Assembly: GCA_002746115.1 (NCBI GenBank)
Contig: NVXL01000003.1
Coordinates: forward strand, 1-36,575
DNA from: Alteromonadaceae bacterium
GTDB lineage: Bacteria; Pseudomonadota; Gammaproteobacteria; Pseudomonadales; Cellvibrionaceae
Reading direction: 5' to 3'
Length of the DNA stretch: 36,575 nucleotides
Part shown: positions 7,814 through 15,463 of the stretch, in pieces
How positions within the stretch are numbered: position 1 is the stretch's first letter
How the letters are laid out: every line of letters starts with the position of its first letter
Position numbers and translations under genes: made by a program
The notes under the pieces: model-generated
Told to the model about the DNA's origin: nothing
The model's database searches: none
What the model saw: only the letters and a program-made list of their open reading frames with translations

Positions 7814-8113
7814 GTGCTTTGGCTATTTTGCTGGACCGAGATTGGCGCCGAGTATGTCGGAATTATCCAAAGCCTTATCAGTACGTGCCGTATGCACGAT
7901 GTTAACCCTTACGATTACTTAGTCGACGTTTTGCAAGGTGTTGACCGGCATCCGGCCAGTAAGATACGGGAGTTGACTCCCGGGGTGCGGAAAGGAAAGT
8001 TCGCAGACCAACGAACTCTTACGGCACGGGCGGCGATACCGTATTATCCATTTTCGGCGGCATCTACCATTGTTGCGCAATGCCAAACCCGGGCAACGGT
8101 AGGGCGGGCGTAA
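7814..8113 (+). mobile_element. IS66-family transposase (TnpC) C-terminal remnant
   Basis: The translated stretch LFCWTEIGAEYVGIIQSL, then MHDVNPYDYLVDVLQ and HPASKIRELTP, is the characteristic C-terminal end of the large IS66 transposase. Only about 65 residues (to about 8008) match. The upstream catalytic part is absent and in-frame stops close the frame just before 7814. After KFAD the sequence departs from the family. I could not identify terminal inverted repeats or target duplications. It is a decayed insertion scar, not a mobile element able to move. Confidence 0.85.
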
Positions 8114-8454
8114 ATCCACGTTGTTACTGCCATAACCGTATGAATAACCATTGCTTGGGGCTAGCTTAAACGCTAAGTAGGGCTACCAAAATAGACTGCG
8201 TAAGTAGTTTTGATGTCCCATGTACAGTGGGCTTGCAGCGGGGTGTCGTAACGTTTTATAGGTTTTTACAAGGTGTTTGTAAAGTAGGTAAGATACATAC
8301 CCGCATACTGCGTTGTAGCGTTGATGGTGTATTGGTCATATCGCTGAGAGCGCTTGACTATATCAAAGCTTGTCGTTAGATTCGCGTTTGAGTAAACAAA
8401 TAACTGCCACCATACGAACAGTGGTATGTGGCGATCGCTATAGAGGGAAGGTCC
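8114..8454. other. Gene-free stretch in the decayed island
   Basis: No supportable gene. A minus-strand frame ending at 8266 has a protein-like 45-codon end (alternating residues with TTSFDIVKRSQRYDQYTI), which may be a scrap of a lost gene. Near 8406-8432 there is a small imperfect inverted repeat around GCCAC/GTGGC, just before the ribosome site of the next, broken gene. Confidence 0.3.
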
Positions 8455-8881
8455 ATGCCTGCTAATGCAGCAATTTATATACAAGAAGATAGAGTGAATC
8501 TTGCCGATGTGTTTGATCAGGTATCGTCTGATAAGGGGTTTTTTAAAAAGGCATCCCATTATAATGTAGTGCTCGGTGAAGATTCCGTGCGTTTTAATGT
8601 CATGGAACCTGCGGCGGTGCCCAATCATGTTAACGGGTTGCTAGGTTATATTGCGTCTCTTGATCAAGATGAGAAGAGGAAAAACGACACAAGTCATGCC
8701 ATAAGTCATACAAAGGTGGTGCTGGGCTTAGTGTGATCGTGAGTTTGATGATAACCCTCTTATTTGGGAAAGCTTGTTCAAAATTGCGGATAAATATAAT
8801 GGTTTTGTATTCGTCTACGATAGCGTCCTTTTACCCAACGGCACGATTTTAGTTGGTTCAATGCTTGATGAAAATAATTAG
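8455..8881 (+). pseudogene. Frameshifted gene of unknown function
   Basis: The ATG at 8455 has GGAAGG upstream and opens a frame that ends in a TGA at 8734-8736 right after KVVLGLV. Skipping one base (T8734) restores a second open frame, DREFDDNPLIWESLF to VFVYDSVLLPNGTILVG, ending at 8881. Together they would give about 140 residues of a compact globular protein. I do not recognise it with certainty; small proteins of this style occur among immunity-type orphans, which is a guess. A one-base insertion is the simplest cause. A programmed frameshift is unlikely because no slippery run is present. Confidence 0.6.
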
Positions 8882-8895
8882 TGATGGGATTGTAA

Positions 8896-9045
8896 ATGCC
8901 GCATTGTATTTATAGAAAAATGTGTTTGAGCATTCCTCCCAAGTTAACGGTTTTAAATATTGTGGAGTTTGTTAAAGGGAAAAGTGTAAATTCAATAACT
9001 AAGCACATCAATGGTAAGAAAATAAAATTAGTGGGTTTTAATTAA
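8896..9045 (+). mobile_element. IS200/IS605 TnpA remnant
   Basis: A 49-codon frame contains MCLSIPPKLTVLNIVEFVKGKS, equivalent to the centre of IS200-type Y1 transposases, where a His-rich metal site is followed by SIPPKxSV and a KGKSA helix. The HUH histidines are not intact (PHCIYRK in their place), and both the N-terminal part and the catalytic-tyrosine end are missing. It ends 10 bases before the DUF2059 start codon, so it may supply that gene's upstream region. Non-functional scar. Confidence 0.75.
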
Positions 9046-9055
9046 GGATATAGAA

Positions 9056-9532
9056 ATGAGCTTTAAAAGATATATTTGTTGTTTAACTATTGGCCTATTG
9101 GTTTCAGTCCCAGCTTTTTCGGAGCCTGCGAGTGCTGAGAAAATTAAGGCCTTGATGCAAAAGGCCGGAGCTGGAAACCTTGCGGAGCAGATGATGGGGC
9201 AGATGCTCCCCGCCTTAAAAAGTATGGCTCCCGATGCCCCTGATGCATTTTGGGCTGACTTTATAGCAGGCGTAGACGGGGATGAAATTGAAAATATGAT
9301 CATCCCGGTATATCAAAAATACATGACAGGTGAGGACGTCGAGGCGATTAACACATTTTATGATACTAAAGCAGGTAAAAAGCTCATAACCGTACAGCCC
9401 GCTATTATGCAGGAATCTATGGTGCTCGGGCAGCAGTGGGGTGAAAGTTTGGCTAGAGATCTGATGGCCAAGTATCAGGCGTTACAGGAAGCGGCGGCTG
9501 TTGCCGAAACGAAAGCAACAACTGAGGAATAG
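9056..9532 (+). CDS. DUF2059 protein, exported
   Basis: A 158-residue protein with a clear signal peptide (residues 1-22, cleavage likely after PAFS). The DUF2059 core shows IIPVYQKYMTGEDVEAINTFY and then TKAGKKLITVQPAIMQESM, matching the family's pattern of a Tyr-rich helix followed by a FYxTxxGxK motif. The C-terminal tail is Ala/Glu-rich. DUF2059 proteins are periplasmic and of unknown biochemical function. The ribosome site is weak (AAGGAT before ATG). The gene begins just after an IS200 scrap, so the island ends here. Confidence 0.85.
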   Translation: MSFKRYICCLTIGLLVSVPAFSEPASAEKIKALMQKAGAGNLAEQMMGQMLPALKSMAPDAPDAFWADFIAGVDGDEIENMIIPVYQKYMTGEDVEAINTFYDTKAGKKLITVQPAIMQESMVLGQQWGESLARDLMAKYQALQEAAAVAETKATTEE

Positions 9533-9644
9533 GCAAGCCGATAAATTACGACGTAAATGCTACGGCCTTGGTGACGATCCTGTTGGTCAGCAAGGTCGAC
9601 AAAAAAGCGAGATGGGCGTTTGCTGGCAGCATAAATAATTTATA

Positions 9645-11282
9645 TCACCCCTGCTTAAGCTTCAAAGACCGCGCTATATTCCTCAACTGAATAAATCTCG
9701 CATACTGCTCATGCCCGGGCGGGGTATTTTCTTCAACTCGTTTCAAACTCTCCATACATTGAAGCATTAATTCTTTGTCGTAACCGTGTTCCCGCATGGC
9801 GCCGTTTAGCGTTTGCGCCAAATTTAAATACACACCCATATAATTAGGGAATAAGTGCTGCGTTTGCACAAATACCGCAACGGCCTCTTCGTACCGCTTG
9901 GCTTTATACAAATCAATACCGTTGCGGTTCATTTGTGCGAGCTTAAGGCGGTTGGCTTTACTGCGGGGTTGATCTAAAAGCTTGTCGAGTTTTTCTAGGG
10001 CTTCTTCGTCGTCCTCGTGGCGGTCTAATACTAAATCTAATACCTCGTCACTGCGATCGCCTTTACCGTTAACGGAAAGCGCCTGCACCCAGTCGACTTC
10101 GGTTTCAACCTCGGTTTTAATTCCGGGTTTATTTAAAATACTCTCAGCGCGGTCGAGTAAGGTTTCGGCTTTGGCGATGTTTTTTAAGCCGACATGAATT
10201 TGTGAAAGCAATAGTAATAACTGAGTTTTATGCTCGGGGGTATTGTCGCCTCGCTTAGAGAGTGCTTCTAAGGTTTGCATGGCTTTGAGGCAGAGCTGAT
10301 CCGCGCGCTCGTCTTTAGCGGCGAGCAAACCGGTGGTGGCGCGGCCAAGGCCGATGTGGTCGTCTACTCGGTCATAGCAGGATTGAGTACCTAACTCGAC
10401 ACAGGCTAAGTGGGCGTAAGCGGCAGCGTAAAAATCCGCTTGTTGCTCGGCTTCGTCGGCGAGTTGTTGTTGGCGCAATATCGATTTTGGGTTGACTTGG
10501 GCGGCACGTATTAATGTTTGGAATACTTTTATCGGTTGGCGTGTCTCGCGGTAGTTGTCGACTAAGGCGTCGTAAGCGGGCATAAAGTATTGGTCTTTGT
10601 TGATCAGCGCCTCTAAGGTATTTCCGGCAGCGGCTTGGTCGCCTTTGTGTAAATCGGCTTGGGCTAGGCCTACGACGGCCCAGCTTTGCTCGCGTGCTTT
10701 AAGAATTCTGCCATACAGTTGCTGGGCCTGCTTGTAGTGCTCGCTTTCCAAGTAGAGGCAGCCTAAAAGGCGCTCGCATTCGCCGCTAAAACGACCGCCT
10801 TCTTGAATTTTTTGTTCACATAAGTCAATGGCTTTTTTAGTGTGACCTTGAGTCGTGGCGCGTTTAATCGCGCGTAGCACGTCGCGGCGCACTAATAATC
10901 GGTCTAGGCGTTTTTTTAGGAACTTGGCATTGAAGGGTTTGACTACATAAGCGTCGGGCGGGTTGTCGTAAGAGGCCATTACCATTTGGCGATCGACTTC
11001 GCCGGTGACCATAACAAAAATTGTGTCGTCGCTTATGCGGTTTTCATGCTTAAGTTGATCCAATAGCTCCTGGCCGTTTTTGCGCTTTAAGCCGAGGTTG
11101 TAGTCGCAGAGGATGAGGTCGTAGCTGTGCTCTGAAATCGTGGTTAAGCCACGTGCGGCAGTGGTGGTGCTGTCGATATCATTAAGGTCGAAACTTGCGA
11201 GCATGTCACAAAGGGTGTCGTTAAATTGTTTGAAGTCGTCTATCACCAATGCTCGGAGTTTTTCGTAACGCGAATTTGCCAT
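9645..11282 (-). CDS. REC-TPR response regulator
   Basis: Residues 7-130 are a CheY-like receiver. The acidic pair D15/D16, phospho-acceptor D60 (LILCDYNLG), T93 (VMVTGE) and K115 (VVKPF) are all present, so it should be phosphorylatable. Residues of about 140-540 are helical with repeated TPR-like pairs, for example AIDLCEQKIQEGGRFSG, YKQAQQLYGRIL and YEEAVAVFVQTQHLFP. There is no DNA-binding or enzymatic output domain, so output is probably by protein-protein contact. No histidine kinase is adjacent, making it an orphan regulator. The start is the ATG before NSRYEKLR; a strong Shine-Dalgarno is not visible. Confidence 0.87.
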   Translation of the reverse strand: MANSRYEKLRALVIDDFKQFNDTLCDMLASFDLNDIDSTTTAARGLTTISEHSYDLILCDYNLGLKRKNGQELLDQLKHENRISDDTIFVMVTGEVDRQMVMASYDNPPDAYVVKPFNAKFLKKRLDRLLVRRDVLRAIKRATTQGHTKKAIDLCEQKIQEGGRFSGECERLLGCLYLESEHYKQAQQLYGRILKAREQSWAVVGLAQADLHKGDQAAAGNTLEALINKDQYFMPAYDALVDNYRETRQPIKVFQTLIRAAQVNPKSILRQQQLADEAEQQADFYAAAYAHLACVELGTQSCYDRVDDHIGLGRATTGLLAAKDERADQLCLKAMQTLEALSKRGDNTPEHKTQLLLLLSQIHVGLKNIAKAETLLDRAESILNKPGIKTEVETEVDWVQALSVNGKGDRSDEVLDLVLDRHEDDEEALEKLDKLLDQPRSKANRLKLAQMNRNGIDLYKAKRYEEAVAVFVQTQHLFPNYMGVYLNLAQTLNGAMREHGYDKELMLQCMESLKRVEENTPPGHEQYARFIQLRNIARSLKLKQG

Positions 11283-11500
11283 GGTGGTAGCTAATCTCTG
11301 TCCTGGAGCTGCGATGTCTTGGTTGCGCTATAAGTTGCCCATGTGTTTTTGTCGCTAATATTTTTAGTGTAGCATTTCAGCGGAAATTAGCCGCTGAGTG
11401 CCGCAATTGAGTGTGTGGTTTAAAGTACAAAGTTTGAGGGCAGCCGCAGATAAGTCACTGCGCAAACGTGGGCTTCTGTATTCGATGTATGCGATGTGCT

Positions 11501-12148
11501 TTATTTTGTCTGGGTATCTTCTTGTTTAACCTGGGCATCTTCTTGTTTAAATAGTACCGCACTGCCGGCGCCGCAGGCGATTATAGTGCGCATCATATCT
11601 TCTACGGCAAGCTCTGGGAATAACTCAACTTGCTCCGCTAGGACGTGGTACATGTTACCGCTAGTAGGGTTGGGTCCTGTGGGGACGAATACGGTGAAAG
11701 AGCCGTCGGGGTGACGTGAGGTAACAAGGGCGGTGACGCTTGTTTTTGAGTTGCCGCCGAAGATGTTGACCTTGGCGACCTCGCCATTAGAAAAGGGGGA
11801 GGTGCTTGAGTCGCCGAAGAACTGCCCGACAATTTCTTTAATAAGCTTGTAACCCGGCGCAAGTTGGATCAAGTAGCTGTCAAAGTGCTTGTGTAGCCAT
11901 TTACCGAGACTTGTAGAGAGTAAACTGCCGACGAAAAAACAGATCAGCGAAATCAACACAACCACGAGTACATCGCCGATTAGCTCAGGCATGCCATTGT
12001 TACGGATGACGAGATTGGTAATGGGTTGTATCCAATTGGTGATTAGGCGAAATACCCAGTTAAAAGCGGCGATCAGAATGACCACAGGTAGTAGTACTAA
12101 GATGCCACCGATAATGGATGTTTTTACAAATTTTTTGATCTTATTCAT
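11501..12148 (-). CDS. DUF502 inner-membrane protein
   Basis: About 215 residues. Two N-terminal membrane segments (IIGGILVLLPVVILIAAF and VLVVVLISLICFFVGSLL) are followed by the DUF502 signature region APGYKLIKEIVGQF, VALVTSRHPDGS-like strands and VFVPTGPNPTSGNMYHV. The function of the family is unknown. The ATG at 12148 is preferred: GAGAAG precedes it by five bases and family homology begins there. A longer frame from 12223 would add 25 hydrophilic residues. The C-terminal tail carries a short repeat, KQEDAQ/KQEDTQ. Confidence 0.85.
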   Translation of the reverse strand: MNKIKKFVKTSIIGGILVLLPVVILIAAFNWVFRLITNWIQPITNLVIRNNGMPELIGDVLVVVLISLICFFVGSLLSTSLGKWLHKHFDSYLIQLAPGYKLIKEIVGQFFGDSSTSPFSNGEVAKVNIFGGNSKTSVTALVTSRHPDGSFTVFVPTGPNPTSGNMYHVLAEQVELFPELAVEDMMRTIIACGAGSAVLFKQEDAQVKQEDTQTK

Positions 12149-12290
12149 TCGGGCTTCTCGTAGGGTTTTGAGTGGGTGTTCATCAGTGTAAAAACTGTCA
12201 GCAGCTCTGATAGTATCGGCCATTACTTTCGAATGTGTAATGTACTACCCTTGATATATTCATACAAACCTATTTTGTTGTATTTAGATT

Positions 12291-12703
12291 ATGCTCTACA
12301 GATCAACTATTCTCGTGTTTGTCGCCTCAATTGGCTTTTCTTGTGGTTTTGCAAAAGCAAGCCGACTTGAGTCTAATGTTGAGATATATCGTTAAATCAT
12401 ATTGAAGATGTTTACATTTACTACCTCATTTCGGTGTATCTCGACGTCAATAGCCAGGACAAGGTCTTGATGCAGCGGGTGGCTCGTGGAGTCGATATTA
12501 TGCTTGTAAGCAGTGAATTAGAACGACTGTTTATGGCCGAGTTTTGAGGTGATATTGCCGCTATTCGCTCACACAAGCCGGCTGTTTTTGCGCTTGACGG
12601 TTTGACTAAAGGCGGCAGAAATCCAAGTGATGTATTGAATCGCTACTTTACTAAGGTAAGTAGCGTGGCGCGTATTGGTCAGCATGCGACACATGCTAAT
12701 TAG
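12291..12703 (+). pseudogene. Broken gene for a small exported protein
   Basis: An ATG at 12291 starts 34 codons that look exactly like a signal peptide (LVFVASIGFSCGFAKA), ending in TAA at 12395. A second frame, open from 12383, continues with protein-like sequence (VLMQRVARGVDIMLVSSELE), meets a TGA at 12545-12547, and goes on with AAIRSHKPAVFALDGLTKGG to a TAG at 12703. One frameshift and one nonsense mutation would therefore explain a former protein of about 130 residues. I do not recognise the family. Confidence is moderate because no homology was available to join the pieces. Confidence 0.4.
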
Positions 12704-13268
12704 CTTCCTTTTGAACTACACTCTTTAAGTGCATATCGATTAACTAAACTTAGTTAATCGATATGCTTTAGGGTGATAAAAACCTTAAATGATATTAATA
12801 GCTTATTTTTATATGACTGGGATGATGTGGTAATATATAATATTCCCAACAGTATCAATGATGTAGGCGTTTAAATCAAAATAATTCTGTTGAAGTTAAT
12901 CAAGTTTCCCGTTGTTTTTGTAACTCCTGACAACGTAGTGATTGACATCGAATGAATTGCTGTCCATTATTACCGTGAGCATTGCGCGCACCTATCTACT
13001 TTTATTTAAATAATAATAATAGTTATGAGTGTAAGGTCATAGCGGAATAATTTACGTTATGTGCGTAGTTATACTGTTGCGTTTTGCTTCTTATCTACAA
13101 CTTATAGTCGCTGTAAAAATTAACCTGGTATATAGTGTGCCGGGGCAATTCTGGCTGTTTTTGGTTAACTTAATATTACGTTAAAATGGAGGTAAACGAT
13201 TAAGTTCTCGGCTCGGTTGCGTACATTTTTATTGATTGGACTAAAATACAATACTTGAGGTTAGAATA
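12704..13268. other. AT-rich region upstream of the LPMO gene
   Basis: This 565-bp stretch holds no coding frame. It contains the perfect palindrome at 12731-12766 and otherwise AT-rich DNA, presumably with the LPMO promoter and regulator sites. GAGG at about 13257 precedes the LPMO start by eight bases. Confidence 0.4.
12731..12766. repeat. Perfect palindrome, 17-bp arms, 2-nt AC centre
   Basis: Arms 12731-12747 and 12750-12766 are exact reverse complements, separated by AC. It contains two ATCGAT sites and lies 28 bases after the stop of the broken exported-protein gene. The T-run after it is only TTTA, so it is a weak terminator at best; an operator or replication-derived palindrome is possible. 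Confidence 0.9.
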
Positions 13269-14276
13269 ATGAATATAAAATCCTTTCAGTTAGTTGGTAT
13301 CGGTTTAGCTCTTTTTACTATTTCAGAAGCCGCGTTCAGTCACGGTTACATTTTTAGTCCGGGCGCACGAAATTATTTTTGTGGCGCGGTGACGAAGCCT
13401 GATCATGTGTTAAATGGTATCGCTGAGTATCCTGAGTGTGGCGACGCATTTGCGAATGATTTCACTGGCGGTTATTCGTTTATGAGTGTTTTGAATCACC
13501 ATGAAGGCCGGAAGGTTGAGGGGCCTGTGACGACTAATGTCTGTGGTTTTGATGCCGAGACTTGGCAGGGTGGGCGTACCCCCTGGGATAATTCAATTAA
13601 TTGGCCGGTAAATAACTTATCTTCTGGTACCAATGTATTCTCTTGGGATATTAGTAATGGGCCGCACTTTGATGATACTGCTGATTTTCGGTTTTGGATT
13701 ACAAAGCCTGATTTTCAATATGTTGTTGGGGTTGATTTAGCTTGGGGTAATTTTGAAGATGCTGCGTTTTGTGACCTCGATTACGATCATAGCAACCCCT
13801 CGGCCTCGCCTAATATCAGCGCTGATGTGCCAAACACGGCTTTTCACGTAACATGTAATGTACCTCAGCGTACTGGTCGTCACGTGATTTACGCCGAGTG
13901 GGGTCGTAACGAGTTTACCTTTGAACGCTTCCACGGCTGTGTTGATGTGAACTTCTCCGGTGGCAGCAGCACTTCCAGTTCATCAAGTAGTTCGTCTAGT
14001 TCTAGCTCTTCCAGCAGTTCGTCTAGCACTTCCAGTACTTCCAGTTCATCTAGCAGTTCCAGCAGTTCAAGTTCTTCTAGCAGTTCTGGCGGCGGCTCTT
14101 GTACTGGGGTGAATACCTACCCTAATTGGACGGCGAGAGATTGGTCCGGCGGCTCACTTAACCATGCCGAGTCTGGCGATCAAATGCAGCACAACGGTAA
14201 TCTTTACCAAGCTAATTGGTACACCACTACTGTGCCAGGATCCGACGGTTCTTGGACGCTTATCGGTGGCTGTTAA
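13269..14276 (+). CDS. AA10 lytic polysaccharide monooxygenase with C-terminal chitin-binding module
   Basis: Secreted copper enzyme that oxidatively cleaves crystalline polysaccharide. The signal peptide (1-24) is followed by the mature N-terminal His25 (HGYIFSPGARNYFCG), one half of the copper histidine brace; His133 (NGPHFDD) is the likely second. F221 in RFHGCVDVNF sits at the usual axial aromatic position. A linker of about 42 residues, almost pure Ser with a few Thr (233-273), joins a C-terminal module at about 277-335. Its ANWYTTTVPGSDGSWT ending is typical of CBM5/12 or CBM73 chitin-binding modules. Chitin is therefore the likelier substrate, but AA10 enzymes can also act on cellulose. 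Poly-Ser linkers are typical of Cellvibrionaceae. GAGG precedes the ATG. Confidence 0.94.
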   Translation: MNIKSFQLVGIGLALFTISEAAFSHGYIFSPGARNYFCGAVTKPDHVLNGIAEYPECGDAFANDFTGGYSFMSVLNHHEGRKVEGPVTTNVCGFDAETWQGGRTPWDNSINWPVNNLSSGTNVFSWDISNGPHFDDTADFRFWITKPDFQYVVGVDLAWGNFEDAAFCDLDYDHSNPSASPNISADVPNTAFHVTCNVPQRTGRHVIYAEWGRNEFTFERFHGCVDVNFSGGSSTSSSSSSSSSSSSSSSSSSTSSTSSSSSSSSSSSSSSSSGGGSCTGVNTYPNWTARDWSGGSLNHAESGDQMQHNGNLYQANWYTTTVPGSDGSWTLIGGC

Positions 14277-14365
14277 ATTTGTTAAGCTAAGCAACTTAGA
14301 TGCATACTTTAGGTCTTATCTCATGTCTTAGGTTTTAGACCTTATAAGGGTATTTCTATTCGCTG

Positions 14366-14395
14366 CACCGTGAGCTTTTTGTTAAGCTCGCGGTG
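14366..14395 (+). terminator. Hairpin after the LPMO gene
   Basis: Arms 14366-14377 and 14384-14395 pair over 12 bases with one G/T wobble and a six-base loop; TTCTTATTTA follows. It lies 90 bases after the LPMO stop and is a plausible factor-independent terminator. It overlaps an in-frame GTG at 14370, which argues against that codon as the start of the next gene. Confidence 0.6.
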
Positions 14396-14420
14396 TTCTT
14401 ATTTATTGCTAGGGTGTTTT

Positions 14421-15110
14421 GTGTTGTCATCATTTTTTATGAAGAGCGGTTTGTTCTTTTTAGTTGTTATAGCCTGTGCAGGTTTAGTCTTTAAATTTGT
14501 TGTCGAGCCGTTGACGGATAATAAAAAATCGCGAGTTCCAAAGGGGGCTTTGCAAGCAACTCCACGTGCTGAGTTTAATGTCAGTACTGCAGCGAAAGCA
14601 AAAGAACCTGTCGCGGTTGAAATTCAGGCCCCATCGCATGCTTCCGCTGTAGTTAATACCGATCAAATCAGCACTCATGCTGAAAATCAAATCAAGCCTG
14701 CCATCTCTGAGACGAGGAAGCGCACACAAAAGGAGGCGATTGCAGCCGTGCAAAAAATGGAAACCGAGGTTTTTGATCGCGCAGCAAACCTTTTTTCTGA
14801 AGAGCCAATTGATTACCCTTGGGCCACCGAGCAAACGGAAAAACTTCGGCTTATGTTTGACGAGTTCCCAGGCCTTGAACGGGTGAGTTTACAGAGTTTA
14901 GAGTGTCGCATGCGCTCTTGCCAGATCATTGCATACACGCCTCAAAATTCGGATGCAGATTACTTTACTGCAATGGTTTTTGGGGCATTAAAGAGTTATA
15001 AAAAAGGTAACTTAAACGCACCAGCGGCTATTGCGCGGCAGATGTCGGCAGGGCAGACTTCTGTTTATATCGCAAGAGACGGTCATAGTTTGGAGTTTTA
15101 CGAAGAGTAG
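14421..15110 (+). CDS. Membrane-anchored periplasmic protein, unrecognised
   Basis: An N-terminal membrane helix (FFLVVIACAGLVFKFVVEP) is followed by a low-complexity Ala/Lys-rich spacer and a globular C-terminal domain with a Cys pair, SLECRMRSCQI. ECRxxxC motifs of this sort occur in several small periplasmic domains of marine gammaproteobacteria. The start is uncertain. GTG at 14421 has AGGG six bases upstream, ATG at 14439 has no ribosome site, and GTG at 14370 lies inside a terminator hairpin. I choose 14421. No function is assigned. The LPMO terminator upstream suggests an independent transcript. Confidence 0.6.
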   Translation: MLSSFFMKSGLFFLVVIACAGLVFKFVVEPLTDNKKSRVPKGALQATPRAEFNVSTAAKAKEPVAVEIQAPSHASAVVNTDQISTHAENQIKPAISETRKRTQKEAIAAVQKMETEVFDRAANLFSEEPIDYPWATEQTEKLRLMFDEFPGLERVSLQSLECRMRSCQIIAYTPQNSDADYFTAMVFGALKSYKKGNLNAPAAIARQMSAGQTSVYIARDGHSLEFYEE

Positions 15111-15463
15111 CGTTGTTTGAAAAGTTTGTGTAGCGAGGAGCTGGCAGGTCTAAGCTCAAACATTCCCGCGATAAAACAGTTTGCAGTGAACGCTACTGGC
15201 AACCTGTTCGTAGCGTTTTCCTGTTGAAATGAGTTGTTTTTATACTTTGGCACTGAAAACGCCATTGTGTCTTCTGATTATAATCTACATGACATGCTTA
15301 CTGTGTTTTGATCAATAAAAAAGTGTGTATCCTTATCTTTTTATATTGACGCGCCAATATTAACAATTTTATTGATATTTTTAAAACCTAGATCAATACT
15401 GATAATAGTTAAGCTTCAGCATGATCTATGGTTGTTTTATAAAAATTAATTTAGAGGTGACAC
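15111..15463. other. Intergenic region upstream of the patatin gene
   Basis: An 8-bp inverted repeat, AACGCTAC/GTAGCGTT at 15189-15217 with a 13-base loop and a following TTTC, may end the upstream gene. Beyond it the DNA becomes AT-rich. TTGACG at 15346 could be a -35 element, but the matching -10 is poor. GAGGTG lies five bases before the patatin ATG. Confidence 0.35.

Noticed and set aside
7743-7830. Minus-strand frame ending NYPAEIEHRLKELA
   Set aside because: Protein-like but very short, overlapping the IS66 tail on the other strand; no start or ribosome site.
8266-8628. 120-codon minus-strand frame
   Set aside because: It runs antisense across the frameshifted plus-strand gene, which has a better ribosome site; only its last 45 codons look protein-like.
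12176-12370. Plus-strand frame of 64 codons
   Set aside because: It overlaps the start of the DUF502 gene on the other strand and lacks a ribosome site; the signal-peptide frame at 12291 fits better.
12545-12547. In-frame TGA read as selenocysteine
   Set aside because: No selenoprotein context or motif, and a frameshift upstream already marks the gene as broken.
13962-14088. Serine-codon repeats as a tandem DNA repeat or CRISPR-like array
   Set aside because: It is a coding poly-Ser linker with mixed codons; no regular repeat-spacer pattern.
15346-15375. Promoter for the patatin gene
   Set aside because: TTGACG is good, but the best -10 at correct spacing matches poorly.
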